A program made the position numbers and the translations under genes. The notes under the pieces were generated by a model. That model searched no databases, had not been told where the DNA came from, and saw only the letters and a list, made by a program, of their open reading frames with translations. This document shows, piece by piece, positions 1-12,145 of a DNA stretch of 64,000 nucleotides. The first letter of the stretch is position 1; every line of letters begins with the position of its first letter. This DNA comes from Nigrospora sphaerica (taxonomy: Eukaryota; Ascomycota; Sordariomycetes; Amphisphaeriales; Apiosporaceae): the NCBI GenBank assembly GCA_018287875.1, contig JAGVVL010000015.1, positions 3,224,001-3,288,000 of the forward strand. Reading direction: 5' to 3'.

Positions 1-436
1 GATGTAAGCATCTCATAATAAGTACAGGTTCCTCATAGAGGGAACCGCGCACAGTATTTCCAATCTCAAAGACGGACAAGGCATCCTTTCGGCTAGGATT
101 GCAACCCATTCGTCATGAGAAACTCGTTTTGGCCATAATGTAATTCGGACCATGGGATGCGCGCGAAGTCGATAACGCCTCCTCATGCAGTGGGTACTAC
201 GAGGGTCCCGATGGGGTGTTGGAACCCAAGCTGAACAGTTGGAAGGCGGCGCTGGGAGCCGAAGCGCCATCTTCTGCCCCGCGCCCCGCCATTGATGCGT
301 ATGACGAGCAGTCGGACAAGACGCTCTGAGAGTCAGTCGGCCGCAAGGCAAGGGATGGAGGCGCAGATGCACATCATGTCGCCTCTCTCGTGATGGGAAG
401 AGATACGGGGCCCACAGGGTTTGTTGCAGTGAAGCT

Positions 437-496
437 CATTTGCCCATTTGTCCATTTGCCCATTTGTCCATTTGCCCATTTGTCCATTTGCCCATT
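437..496. repeat. Tandem repeat of alternating CATTTGCC / CATTTGTC 8-mers
   Basis: About 60 bases consist of the 8-mer CATTTGCC alternating with CATTTGTC, so the true period is 16 bases. It lies in DNA with no gene call and looks like an ordinary minisatellite. Confidence 0.9.
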
Positions 497-1534
497 GGGC
501 TCCGTGGGGGCGGAGCGAGAGCTGGAAACGCGTGCAGCAGGTGTGGCTTCCATCTATGCCTCAGCCGCCGTCGCCGGTTGGCTCCGTGGCGTTCGTGAAT
601 ACCCTCCCTTTAAGCTTCCATGGAGAAATCCATTAGCACATTCGTAATAGCACGCGTCCGTGGCTACCGTTAACCAGTAGCTCGGTTGGCGGTACTGATG
701 ATGGCGACACTGCATATGTGACGCGGTCCGAAACGGCCACGTCTGCAACCTCGTCCTGGTCGCGGAAACCGCCGCAGTAGATCCCGAATGAGCCTCCCAT
801 TCCACCGCCACCTCGCGGTTTCTGTGTCATGCGAGCAGACATCCTCCAAAGCTTCCCAAAATTGCGAGATGCGCCGGCCGGCTGCTTGGAACCATCCAAC
901 TACGGAGTAGAGCCCATCCGCTTTGTGTCCACGTGAAGATATCGCCCAATCAGGACGCCTGCGCATGCAAGCTGTCGAGGTCTGCTCATCCGCAAGTCCC
1001 GTACATGCCGAGTTTGTAAGCGGCCCCGTCGCGCCGACGATGTGGCCGCCCTCTCGTCTCTCGTCCAGTCTTGCCTGTCTCACTGACACGAGCCCAAGAG
1101 GGCCACCCACGCGTCTCTCTGCATATCCTGTGTGCCGCGGGCGTTGGCCATCTTCACGTCGCACACGAGGCGAGACACTGGCGGAGTCCCGCCTGGCGGG
1201 GTGTACACCCGTCATGTTGATATGTCTTGGATATCCGGGTCCTCTCCGACGTTGTACAGGAGGCTGACAGGGGCGGCAAGGCGCGCGAGGCCCTCTCCAT
1301 GGGAGCTTGTTTGTCTCGCCCACTCTGCCCAGGTGTTGCATCTCTCCCTGCTTGGCCGTTCACGTTGGGGCCGGAGCCCCCAGTTCCCATTCCAGTACTT
1401 CCATGTTAGTGCTCACCTCCTTCTACATCCGAGGTAAACAGCGTGGGTGATCTGATGACGGGACGGACGGGCCTTTTGCCACAAGTCCAGATGCCGCCGG
1501 TAAGGCAGAAGAAGCTCAGACACGCCGCACGCAA

Positions 1535-1558
1535 GCACGCACGCACGCACGCACGCAC
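1535..1558. repeat. (GCAC)n microsatellite
   Basis: Uninterrupted tetranucleotide GCAC/CACG repeat in non-coding DNA. Confidence 0.9.
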
Positions 1559-2577
1559 ACATTCCCACCCGTGTGGACTGCTTTGACCAGAATGGGATGT
1601 AGGGGGTGCTGGGCGCCGGGCAGCTATCGCCTTAGCGAAGAGCCGAGTCTTTCATCCACACCGGTCACCCGCCCGGCACCAGATCCGGTTCACTGGCTCA
1701 CGGCCCAACTTGGCTGACATGGGATTCAAAGATGGAACGAAGTACCGGCCCTCGCGTTGCCCATCCCCCGCCCCCTCATCCCCGGTATTACGTTGTGATA
1801 TCGCCCTTTGCTATTGCCGGGTCGGTGCCCTTCGGCCGCAGATAAGCGGTTGGCCCCCCAAAGTAAATCGCTGCCCTCCGTACACGCCCCGAATGCAAAA
1901 AAACAAGCCGGGTTACACAGGTACCCGTTCACACGGGGAAGACTCAAGGAGGGGCCAGTTACACGGGGTTGCAGGTTGAACAACGTCACTCCTCCACCCT
2001 GTCGGCGGCCACTCACCTCACGGCATCATCATATCATATCTAATCTCGAGGGGCCGGTGCACAGACACGGGCGGTCCAGCAGGATTCGCAGGTCCGAAAT
2101 AGCCACGGTACACTCGTGATTGGGGTGAGCACACGAGGACATCACCTTTCGGCGCTAAGACGGAGAGATCCATAGCAAAACGCAGGCAGCGAAGCGCGAC
2201 TGACGGCGTCCGTCGCCGACAAACTTATCGTCGGTTGGGCGACAATGGGCAGCGTGCATCAAAGCCGAAAGACGATAGGCCTGGGGGCAGCGGGCTGTGA
2301 CGCTGCCGCCTTCATCTCTAGGTACCTCTTACTTGCCGTTTCGGTCCAGAGCTGACGAGTCGGAAGCTTTGGCGTAACAGGGCTGCCTCATCCGTCCGCC
2401 CGTCCAGGGCCTCTGCCGTACCTGCTTACATCTTTCTTAGAAGTACATGTACGTAATCATCTGCCCGCAATCACGTCGTACTCTACCTCAGTAAGTAATG
2501 TATATCCTAGATAGAAGAGTAGAAAGAGGTTGCAACTGTGCTCTGCCAGCGATTGCTATTATTATCATTGTTGTGGT

Positions 2578-2608
2578 TGCTGCTACTGCTGCTGCTGCTG
2601 CTACTGCT
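2578..2608. repeat. (GCT)n microsatellite, imperfect
   Basis: A run of GCT triplets interrupted by two ACT units, flanked by ATT/GTT triplet-rich DNA. No supported reading frame covers it. Confidence 0.85.
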
Positions 2609-4205
2609 CCCACCCGCCATCACCACCGCCCGCATCGCCCGCATTCCGACGCCGCCCCGCAAGCGCACGCCCCGTGCATATCCTCCTCTACACCGTCTCA
2701 GGCATATCGGAAGCGGACGACGATCGATCGTCGGAGCCCTACTCCCATTTATGCCCCAACCCATCCGACGAGCGCATGACACTGGCTCGAGCCTTGGTTG
2801 CATGTATACTTGCCTTGCTTACACTTGCCGCTCCCTGTCCGGTCCCGTGATCCCGTTCGCCGGACGGGCGGTCAAACGTTGTGGACCCAGACGTCACTCC
2901 AGCCCTGAGCCTTGCTGATAATACTTAGTTCAGTCCCGTGGGGGGTCGTCAGCCGAAACGTTGATACGATCCATTCATAGGTAACTTCAGCTACGGTTCA
3001 CAGCTGGGGGCGGCCCAGGACAAAATGTCTCGAGGGTCGTTCATAGACAACCAGGGCTGAACCGGCTGACTCACCTCGTTTCCGGTTGCCTCGCCTTGGC
3101 TGCCAGCCCCCGGAGCCGGCCAAGAGCGACACAGAGCCCGCGTCAAGTGTGTGGTCGTCTACCTGCCTTGTATTCGCACCCCACGAACACACTGCACACT
3201 GCGCACCTGATTTAACCCTGGTGCCTCGGGAAAGCCTAGACTGCGGACCGGGCCATCCAGGCAACATCACACTGGCCGCGTATGCAGCTCATCGAGCCCT
3301 TTACGTGCAACACGGCTTCTGTATCCAGACCGGCATCCCCATATCCGGAGAGCCCTACCTCGGTACTTCTTACATACACCGAGTACTCTACACGGCGTGT
3401 TTGCCTAGCAGGCACCCCGAGGTACCTGCACAGGTAGGAGAACAGGCCAAGCGGCCCGGTAGACAGCGCAGGCACAAGGCCAGCCACGGACACGAGGTCT
3501 GTGTGTGTGCCGGACCGCTCTTCTGCGCCGCCTCGTCCCGTGCTTGAGGCAAGTCACTCGCGCATGCGCGGTTCGCCCGAGTCACCAAGACGGTGCGTGG
3601 ATAGTCTCCCACCGAACCGTCACTGGTGCAGATTCACTCTGGGGATTCGGTGTGCCCGTGGGGTACTCCCATCCTACCGACCTCTTTTCCCGTCTACCCA
3701 CTCCTGGGCCTTCTCGAGGGTCGGCAGCACAGGCGCGGGCGTGCGTACGAGTCAAAAGGCTGCAGCACATCACCACCAGCCGGGTCTTGTCTTAACCCCG
3801 CCATCCAGTCGGGGACGAAAGGTACGCCTTCAGCGCTCCGCTTGGCAGTTTGGAAAGGCAAGACACTTTCACACCACAGCCACTGAGGATTCCGGACTGG
3901 GCGCAGGAAGGAGAAGCATAGACCTGATCGTGGTCATCCGTGCCAGCGTCCTGTTTCTGCAAGGCTGCCATATATGTCCCTGTTCCGCGGGCTAGGGAAC
4001 TGCTCCCAATCACATCGAGGCCGCAGACCAACCACCGCCGCCCTGCAAGTCACCAAACTGCCACCCCCGGGAGAGCCAATCACCACCATCTGTCAGGATC
4101 GCCGTCAAATCATATCATCCGCTGTTCTCCCCTCATCGGTTCCTTTTCCTCGCGCAGGTCTTCGGCGTTGCACACAGACCACAAATTGGTCGGGCGGCTG
4201 CTGGC

Positions 4206-4234
4206 GCACACATACACACACACACATTGCACAC
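4206..4234. repeat. (CA)n microsatellite
   Basis: An imperfect CA dinucleotide run. It is followed at about 4320-4405 by imperfect CATCCCATA / CCACACC-type repeats, all in non-coding DNA. Confidence 0.85.
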
Positions 4235-5478
4235 AAATCATCCATTTGCCTACATACATGTTGCATACCTGCTGCATACCTGCTGCCGCTGAAGCTTCCC
4301 TTCATCCACCATCCACATCCGCCCGACAGACATCCATCCCATATTCCCCATCCCATACCCGGATCCCATATCCACATTCACATCCACACCCACACCCACA
4401 CTCTTCCACCACCCCCCTCCATCGCACACTTCGGCACATCACTCTACCCTACTAGACTACGAGCTGCGTGCGGACGCGCAGACAGGGCTTGTGCGAATTC
4501 GTTGCGCCCGGGCGACAGACCCGCGATCGACTCGCGCGGCCTGTGACCTCCGGTCAGCCCGCCCCCCTCAACGTGCCCCGGCTAACTCGATTCGACCGCC
4601 GGGTCAAATCGTGACGTTCATCAGCAGCTGTTTCGGGGCCTGGTCTGGTCCCATTTCCAGGGCCTGTCTTGGTCGGCCAGCCCAATCAGACGCCAGTACT
4701 AACGGCCCTGGGGTGACTGGGGGTGGAGGGGCAACGCACCGCTTGCACCGCATCCCACCTTTTTTTTGCTGGCCCCGTTGGTAGTTAGTGTGTGCATCCA
4801 CCATCTGGCATTCGACCGCCGCTTGGATCGGTCCATTCATCCGCCCATTTGCACAAGGTTGCCTGTCTGCCCGCCTCTTCAGCACCACCAGTCGGTACCT
4901 AAGTAAGCAGCTAAGGTACCTAAGGTACCTCCTACTCAGCTCTCACCCTTAGGGTTCCGTCGCATCCATCCCTCGAGCCTCTTTGCTTCGCCGTCTCCAG
5001 TTTCCAGCCTCTTCGAGTCCCCCCCCCCCTTCTGAGCCTCCCACCGTCTGACGAACCTCGGGGGGGCCCGCCTTGAATCCAGCCCATACGTGCAGCTTTT
5101 AGTACATGACCGCCCTCTTTTTTCCATTTTTCCCTCCCTCTCTACTCTTTCCTGGCAAGCCGGGGAGAGAGAGAGAGCCCTGCAATTGAAACAAAGCCAT
5201 TTCGCCATCCCCGCCGGTCCTGCCCAATTCTCGGTGTCGTCCGGGACTGGTCGGGCCCCCTGCTGCGCCTCGCTTTTCCCTCGCCATCTGTCTCTGCGCT
5301 GCGAGGGGAGTCCATGCTTAGCTGCCCCTCCTTCTGCCGGCCGCCGCGATAAACACGGCCGCCCTTTTTGGCTGCTCCCTAGCAACCGACGCCCCGGGAG
5401 CGCGAGTCGAGGGGGAAGGAAAAAAAGGAAATAAATCATCCCACCCGCTCGTCATCGCTCTTCGGCTCTCTTTCGACA

Positions 5479-7561
5479 ATGTCTGAATTTCGGCATTCGA
5501 GATCAGGGAGTCTCAACATCCAGAACTCGTCCAACAACAAACACAACAACAATAACAACAACAGCAACAACAACACCACCTCCTCCACCATGAGCCCCAT
5601 GGCTCCGGCCGCTCATGGTCGGTTCGATGGGCCGCGAAGCCCTCCCAGTAAGTTAACCCCTCATAATGTCCTTCTCTCCCCTCCCCGCCTCCATGCCGCC
5701 GCCAGAGACGTTAGTCGTCGCTGTTGCGTTACACACACGGCGGCGGTGACTGCACAACCGAGGCACGCCGGCTGGTTCGCGTGCGAGACAGGCTGGCTTT
5801 CTGGTTCGTCACACTGACTCAATTGTCGCTCATCTCAGACACTTCGCATGTTCCATGCAAATTCTTCCGGCAGGGCGCTTGTCAAGCCGGGACTGCATGC
5901 CCCTTCAGCCACGATCTCGGCTCCGCGGCTGAGACAATCTGCAAGTACTTCGCCAAGGTGTGTATATCTGGGTTCCCTCTGCTGCGACCTCGGGGTTCTC
6001 GGAAACCCTCGCTGCCGCCGCGCCTGCGCTTCGCTCCGCCGAGCTAACGGGCCGTGTTCATCGCTAGGGCAACTGCAAATTCGGTCCTAAGTGTGCCAAT
6101 GTCCACGTCCTCGCCGATGGCCGACGGATCAACTACGGCAAGAATGGCATCTCCATTGGCCACCCCGTGCATGGGTCCGGCCGCGGGGCCTCGTCGGCCG
6201 CGCCGTACAACTCGTCCAACAGTGCCCTAACCGAAGGCTTTATGAGGGCCGACCCGGCCGCGCCCTACAACTTTGGCTATCCCATGTCTCCCGGCGACAA
6301 GTACCAACAGCTGGACCGCCAACCCGGCATGGACAACGGCGTGCCCACCATCGACACGACTTATTCGCACACGGGCTCCCAGTACGGGTCCCCTCCCGAG
6401 CACGACGCTTCGCGGCTGGGATTGGGCCTCTCTCCGCTCGCTGCCAAGGGGCTCTCAGTGCTGGACGCTCCCCTGCCGGCTTCCTTCGATTCGAACGGCA
6501 TTTCCAACGCTGCACGGTTCCCGGCCGGTCCCTTCCCCTCATCGGTGCCCTCGCAGTTCGGTCTCGAGTCGCCCTCGCCCTCCTTGAATAACGCAAAGGA
6601 CCTCCGAACCTCGGAGGCGCTCAAGCTGCTTCACCACTCGGCCTTTGGCAGCAACGAACACATGTCAGCCGTGATTGCGGCGTCTTCGCCCCCCATGCAG
6701 ACACCCGAGGAGTACTTTGGCAAGCGACAGATGCACTCGAGCCGGTTTGCCAAACCGAGTCTTCTCAGCAGCAGCGCGCCGCGGCCGATGCGGGGCATCG
6801 ACCGGGACTGGGAAGCCGAGTTCCCCTTCCTCGAGGAGGATTACGTGCCGGACAACTTGAAGGATCTTTTGACGCCTGCCGAAAAGGCCCGCCGAGGCTC
6901 CCGCGCTGCCGATGAGGAATTGATGGGACACAGGACGGGTAACGGCATGGGCTTCAGCGGCACCGGTACCCCGAGCGCCGAGGCCACTTCGAAGTTTGGC
7001 AGCCCTCTGGCGTCGAGTCCGAGCCGATGGGGTCCCATTTTCTCACGAAACCGAGACGACGACGAGGCAAAGAAGCAAGCGCTGGCGGCCAGCGCGGGTG
7101 CCTTTGGGCACGTGGGCAGCCCGCTTCGCAACTCGATGCTGACGTCAGACATGATGCGGCCGTCGGCGGGAGGTCGGTCAGACAGCGGCGAAGGCTTCAG
7201 TGTCCTTACGCAGCAGCTCCAGCGCACGCGCATTGATGGCACAGGCGGCGAGTCGCCGTTGTTGCGGCCGTCGAGCCACACGACGCGGCCCACCAACGGC
7301 CGCGGCGTCGCCGAGCGCCACGTGAGCAGTGGGTCGCTTAGCTCGGGCGCCCGGTTCACCACGCCTATCGGAGAAGAGGACGGCGAGTTCGTTTTCAGCA
7401 TGGACGAGGATGGCGACAGTACGATACGAGCCCGGAAGCGGACGTCGGGCGTGGGCACAGCCATGAGCGTCTGGGGCAACAGCTACGCCACAGCTGCGTC
7501 AGGTAACGGAAAGAAGGACGACAGCGCCTCTCGGGTGGTCGACGGCGTCGGCGGCCGTTAA
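5479..7561 (+). CDS. CCCH-type zinc-finger protein, Lee1-like (3 exons)
   Basis: Exons 5479-5647, 5839-5957 and 6068-7561 give 593 residues; both introns keep frame and use GTAAGT..CAG and GTGTGT..TAG. Two C3H1 fingers are visible, each Cys-x7-Cys-x5-Cys-x3-His: Cys63, Cys71, Cys77, His81 and Cys91, Cys99, Cys105, His109. The first exon codes an Asn/Ser-rich N-terminus. Beyond residue 115 the protein is Ser/Pro/Gly-rich and probably disordered, apart from an acidic-aromatic block (DWEAEFPFLEEDYVPDNL, genome ~6806-6860) followed by a Leu/Lys-rich segment. Paired CCCH fingers of this spacing usually bind RNA or act in transcript regulation; yeast Lee1 is the nearest family name I can offer. RNA binding is inferred from the family. 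The start is the only ATG giving the Asn-rich exon joined in frame to the fingers. Confidence 0.9.
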
Positions 7562-8844
7562 TGAGGCTATCTTTGAGTGGCACCGGCGGCTCGGAAATCG
7601 ACTGGGCTTGGCCGCTGCGCTGCTACCACGCATAGCGAGGCTCCGCGGCCGCCTGATGACAGGAACTCGCGAGGCCTGGCAGTCTTTTGCAGGAGCGTGT
7701 GCCACGGCTCTTTGTCTGCGCCCGTCTGGGATTCCACAACAGACATCAATCACGCTACACGTTCAACAATGGGTACGATGACGGAACCGGTACCGGTTTC
7801 CGGTGGATACAACGGACTGTGGCATGACGAGGCGCTGTACGCGGCAGCCCACTTCGCACTCAGTTCTTAGCCACGACCCAGATGGCGCGACGGCTGCTCA
7901 AAGGTTGGACGGGATGGAACATGCCCAGCCCGTGCCAGCGACAGACACGAGAATAATGTAGGAGGACAAGGGAAAAAATAAGCGGCCAGGTCAGGAATAG
8001 AGTGGCCAAACCATACAGGGAACAAACACGGACGGCCTCGGGGTTTGTTTTCGTCTCACGTTGGTGGGAGCTCCCTGGGCATTTTCCCGGGACGGGAAGG
8101 CCCGGGCAAGCGGGCCGTTTCTAGCTACTGGCATGGTCTTCTCTTTCCTCGCAGATAGACGTGGCATTTTCTTTTTCGGCAACGACGGATCTGGCCTTGA
8201 GAGGGCGGGACATTTTAGCTTTGCGACTGCAAGGGTTGGAAGGATCGGCATTTTGGGGGCACCAAGGCGTTGTGGAGAGGTTGAATTTGGGAGGGTCACT
8301 GTTGGAGCTCATGACGGGATCATGTTTTCTGCATGCACAGATATCTAGGCAGAAAAACACACAATACAGCGCCGCTCTTGGTAATCGCGCCCGACATGGC
8401 GACGTTCAGTGAAGGGCAGCAATTGCGTGCTCGTCTTTGGGAGAGAGGCGATGGTGGTTGAGACCTCGCCTGGGATGGAAGGAGCGGGATATTGTGGCGT
8501 CGATACCCGAGTACTTACTTCTTAGATAACAGATGTGGCGCAGGCGCCAATCTGTTAGAAAAATGTATTTCATGTTGGTCCCCCGGGAGAGTTGGGACTT
8601 GGCCCCGACACGACGCCCTTGCCTGGTCGAGTGTTTTGCAGAGAGCGGCCCGTCGTGACGCTCGTTTTTCTCGCTGTCGGTCACGCTCTTTTTTTTTCCC
8701 TTCCTTGGAGCTCTCGGCCCTCTGGGGCACGCCGATCGGGGGGTTGAGGGATCTCGGGGGTGTGGGTGTCCGGCCCATATGCGCAGAGAGGCCCAGGGGG
8801 CGAGAGGCGCAGCGCACAGTGGTTGCTGTCGGGCCTAGGGGGTT
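7562..8844. other. Intergenic region, CCCH gene to BCS1-like gene
   Basis: About 1.3 kb between two plus-strand genes. The left part should hold the 3' untranslated region of the zinc-finger gene, the right part the promoter of the AAA ATPase gene. Short open frames on both strands lack codon bias. No RNA gene or repeat is recognised. Confidence 0.6.
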
Positions 8845-10847
8845 ATGATGGCCCATCTACCAGCGGCAGGCGGCGGCGCCGCGGCTCTGCTGGACCCGTC
8901 GGTGCACCAGGTCGGGCTCCTACGGGAGGCGGCCGGGCGGTGGCTCGCCGAGCTCGACCTGACGCGGCTCGGGTCGTGGGTGGCACTGGCGGGCCTCGCG
9001 CCGGCGGCCTTTCGGCTCGCCCGGGGCGCGTGGCACGAGGTGTACGGGTGGGTGCGGCAGTTCCTGGTGGCGTCGGTGACGATCCCGGGCGGCGACCCGC
9101 TCAACCGCAACGTCATGGCGTGGGTGCTGGCGCACGTGGTCGAGCCGCGGCGGCCGGGGCTGCGGGCCGTGACGGCGCGCACGCGGGCGCAGGGCGGCGG
9201 CGCGGGCGAGGGCGGCGCCGCCGTCGTCGACCGCGCCGCCGGCCTCAAGAAGACGCGCCGCGAGGTCCAGTGGCTGCCGCACTTCGAGTCGGTCTGGTTC
9301 TGGCACCGCGGCCGCCTCTTCGTCGTGCGCCGCTCCCTCGCCGCCTGGCGCGCCGCCCTGCGCGCCGGCGGCGACGCCACCTACGACGGTGTCGGCGGCG
9401 AGGAGCTCGAGGTCGCCTGCCTCGGCCGCTCCGTCGAGCCCGTGCGCGAGCTCGTCCGCGCCTGCGGCGAGTACGCCGACCGCCAGGCCCAGTACTTTGT
9501 CATCATCTACGCGCGGTCGCCCTACGGGACAGCATGTAAGCAACGCGGCCCGTCCCTTGTCTGCCCCTTTCCGCCCGAACCCTCCCGCTGGGCTCCCGTG
9601 GTGCTCTGTCGCGGGCATTCCGGCTCCGAGAAAATACTTGCTGACTCCGGGTGACGGCAGGGCAACCCCGGGCGCGCAAGCCGATTCGGCGGCTCGACAC
9701 GGTGCACTTTGACGACAGCGTCAAGCGCGCACTGCTGGCCGACGTGCGCAAGTACCTCGACCCGGCGACCAAGCGGCGCTACCAGCGGCGCTGCATGCCC
9801 TACCGCCGCGGCTACCTGCTGTACGGGCCGCCCGGCACCGGCAAGTCGTCCCTCTCGACCGCCCTCGCCGGCGAGTTCGGCCTCGACCTGTACGAGCTCA
9901 AGATGCCGAGCCTCGCAAGCGACGCCGAGCTCGAGCTTGCCTTCCAGGACCTGCCACGCCAGTGCATCGTGCTGCTCGAGGACATCGATGCCGTGTGGGC
10001 CGCCGATCGCGGCAGCCCGCGGCCGACGACGCCGACGCCGCCAACGCCGGGGGGGGAACCGGGCGGTGACGGTGGCGGCGGCGTTCTGCTGGGCCCCCCG
10101 GCCCGCTCCGGCTGCACCCTCTCGGGCCTGCTCAACGTGCTCGACGGCGTCGGCTCGCACGAGGGCCGCATCGTCATCATGACGACCAACCACGCCGACC
10201 GCCTCGACTCGGCCCTCGTCCGCCCCGGCCGCGTCGACATGAAGATCTTCCTCGGCAACATCAGCCCCAAGGCCGCCGAGCAGATGTTTGTGCGCATGTT
10301 CGCACCCGACTACGTCGACGTCGATGCCGCCACGACGCCGGCTGCGCCCTCGGCCGCCGGTCCCGGTAAGGGGAAGCAGGAGGAGGGCGTCGCTACTAAG
10401 AACGACGACGCCGACGACGCAGGCCGCCGCGTCCGCGATGACCACCACGACATCCATAACAACAAGAACAGCAGCAACAGCGGAGGGAAAGACGCGACGA
10501 CGACGATGACAACGACGACGACGACGACGACGACGGACCCGCTCGACGCGGCGGACCCGTACGGGGCCGAGCTGGCGGCGATCCGGCGGCTCGCGGCGCG
10601 CTTCGCGGCGCAGGTCCCGGCCGACACCTTCACGCCCTCGCAGCTGCAGGGCTTCTTCCAGCTGCACCTCGACAGCGCCGCCGAGGCCGCCGACCACATC
10701 GCCGGCTGGGTTGCGCGCGAGCGGGCCGCGGCCGCCGTCCCGCCCCACCACCCCAACGGCGCCGACGACGCCGACGACTCCGGCCTCGTCGTCGTCCACC
10801 GTCCCCCGGCGGGCGAGGAAGCCGCCGCCGGAAACCTTCGCCTTTAG
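8845..10847 (+). CDS. BCS1-like mitochondrial AAA ATPase (2 exons)
   Basis: Exons 8845-9535 and 9661-10847 (intron 125 nt, GTAAGC..CAG) give 625 residues. The join creates a Trp codon matching the Trp conserved before the AAA module in BCS1 proteins. The N-terminal part has a hydrophobic segment near residues 43-60 and a BCS1-N type stretch (VTIPGGDPLNRNVMAWV). The AAA domain has Walker A GPPGTGKS at about 286-293 and Walker B IVLLEDIDA at about 332-340. A later NHADRLDSALVRPGRVDM block carries the sensor/arginine-finger region. Yeast Bcs1 inserts the Rieske Fe-S protein into complex III. Filamentous fungi carry several paralogs with unclear clients, and this one has an added Asp/Thr low-complexity insert coded at about 10380-10545, so it may be a paralog rather than Bcs1 itself. 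Two ATGs stand side by side at the start. Confidence 0.88.
10501..10533. repeat. (ACG)n trinucleotide run inside the BCS1-like gene
   Basis: ACG/ACA triplets encode a Thr run in the low-complexity insert after the AAA domain. The triplet period keeps the frame, so length changes would be tolerated. Confidence 0.85.
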
Positions 10848-12145
10848 GTACGGACACGCACCTATACGTACACGCACACCCACACATATCCACGCTTCCA
10901 TCCACCTACACTTACACACCTACACACCTATACACCTAAACACCTACACACACATATACATGTACATGCTTGTACGCACGCGGACGAAGTGGGAATGGCG
11001 TAGCTGAGGCCTATATGCCTTGACCCGTGTTTCGGGCCTCTCGTGTACGATATCCACCGGGGAGAATGAAAGATACAGAGGGTGGGATGGGGACAGGGGT
11101 GTTTGTAGGATAGCGGGGACCTAGAAATGGCTCGTATTCAGGGAAAAGAAAGGATGGGGGGTTTACGGACCCCCTCGAATCGTTTATAGAGAGAGAATTG
11201 GGGCGGGGGTCGGGGGGCGTATTTCCTGTTTTTGGGGGGGGGGGGGTTTCCATTTTTGTTGCGGCGTGGGCAGGATGCGGAGAAAGGGGTGGGAAAATGC
11301 CCTACTGACCTAATCTGATGTTGTGTACCCCGTATCAGTGCCTTCTTCCGGTCCTACTTCGTATAGGAGGGGGCGAGCCTTTCCCCCGGCACGCGGGGAA
11401 GCATGGTAAGAAAAGGGGGAGCCGGGCCCAGGGCTGGCAGGAAACGGGAGGCCCCCTCCCCCATTTTCTTTTCTTCCGCGCGCCCGTGCGGGTGTCGGGC
11501 ATTGGCTTCGTGGCCCCCGGGCTGGCCAGTAACGGCCGGAGGAGGACGCCGGGCAAAGGGCCGGTGCTTGGTGATCATGGCTTTGTTGGCATATGCGCTC
11601 AAAGGGTCAGGGAAAGGGGATGCGGCCTATCGTGATTGTGCCTCTGCCTCTCCCCGGGGTACTCTGAGCATTTTTGTCTCGGTTCCACCATCCTCGGTGT
11701 CTTCTTTCCCCTCTCCCCCCGGGCGAAAAACCGGCCCTCCCCGCTGGTCCACAGCCCGTGTCCAGTCCTGCCTCGGCCCCGGCGGCCCAAGTGTCGCTTA
11801 CTGTCGCGGGTCGCGCGAAGCTCCGTCACCGCAGATGGCGGCAGGGTATGTCTGGACTGTGTCAACACTACTCAGGGGCCCCAGCCACGCGAAGAGCCTG
11901 GTCACCCAGGTCCCCCTTCGGCTCCCGGTCATAAACACCGCTTAGGTTCTGGGGCTGTTGAACGTGTTCGTGATATTGAAGACAGGCTCGACTAGGTGCG
12001 GAACTTTGGTGCTTTTCGCCGATACTGGGCATGCCTCGGACCAGCTGTCCCGGCTCGCGAAGCCGCGCGTTACGTGACTGTACACTTGAGGGGGTCCGTG
12101 TATTCCCTGCCACGCGGAAAGGGCGCCCCCGGGGCGTGCCGCGCC
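10848..12145. other. Intergenic region between convergent BCS1-like and CHL1 genes
   Basis: The 3' ends of two converging genes face each other here, so it should hold two terminators. Right after the BCS1-like stop lies an imperfect ACACCTAC / CACACA tract (about 10858-10968), and a G homopolymer sits at about 11235-11247. No coding region is supported. Confidence 0.6.

Larger units (their letters stand above)
1..5478. other. Gene-poor region left of the CCCH zinc-finger gene
   Basis: I find no reading frame here with a recognisable domain, fungal codon bias or plausible exon structure. The longest open frames (for example 670-1341 on the minus strand) have random-looking composition. The stretch holds several simple repeats (listed separately) and short GGTACC-containing palindromic motifs near 2320, 3420 and 4895-4930. 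The last ~400 bases are rich in C/T tracts (about 5105-5160), as is common in fungal promoters and 5' leaders, so the transcription start of the zinc-finger gene probably lies in this last part. Small non-coding RNAs cannot be excluded by eye. Confidence 0.6.

Noticed and set aside
670..1341. Minus-strand open frame of 223 codons
   Set aside because: No recognisable domain, no G/C third-position preference like the real genes, and no convincing promoter or splice context.
9522..10919. Minus-strand open frame of 465 codons opposite the BCS1-like gene
   Set aside because: The plus strand has Walker A and B motifs and a consistent intron; the antisense frame is Arg/Gly/Val-rich noise.
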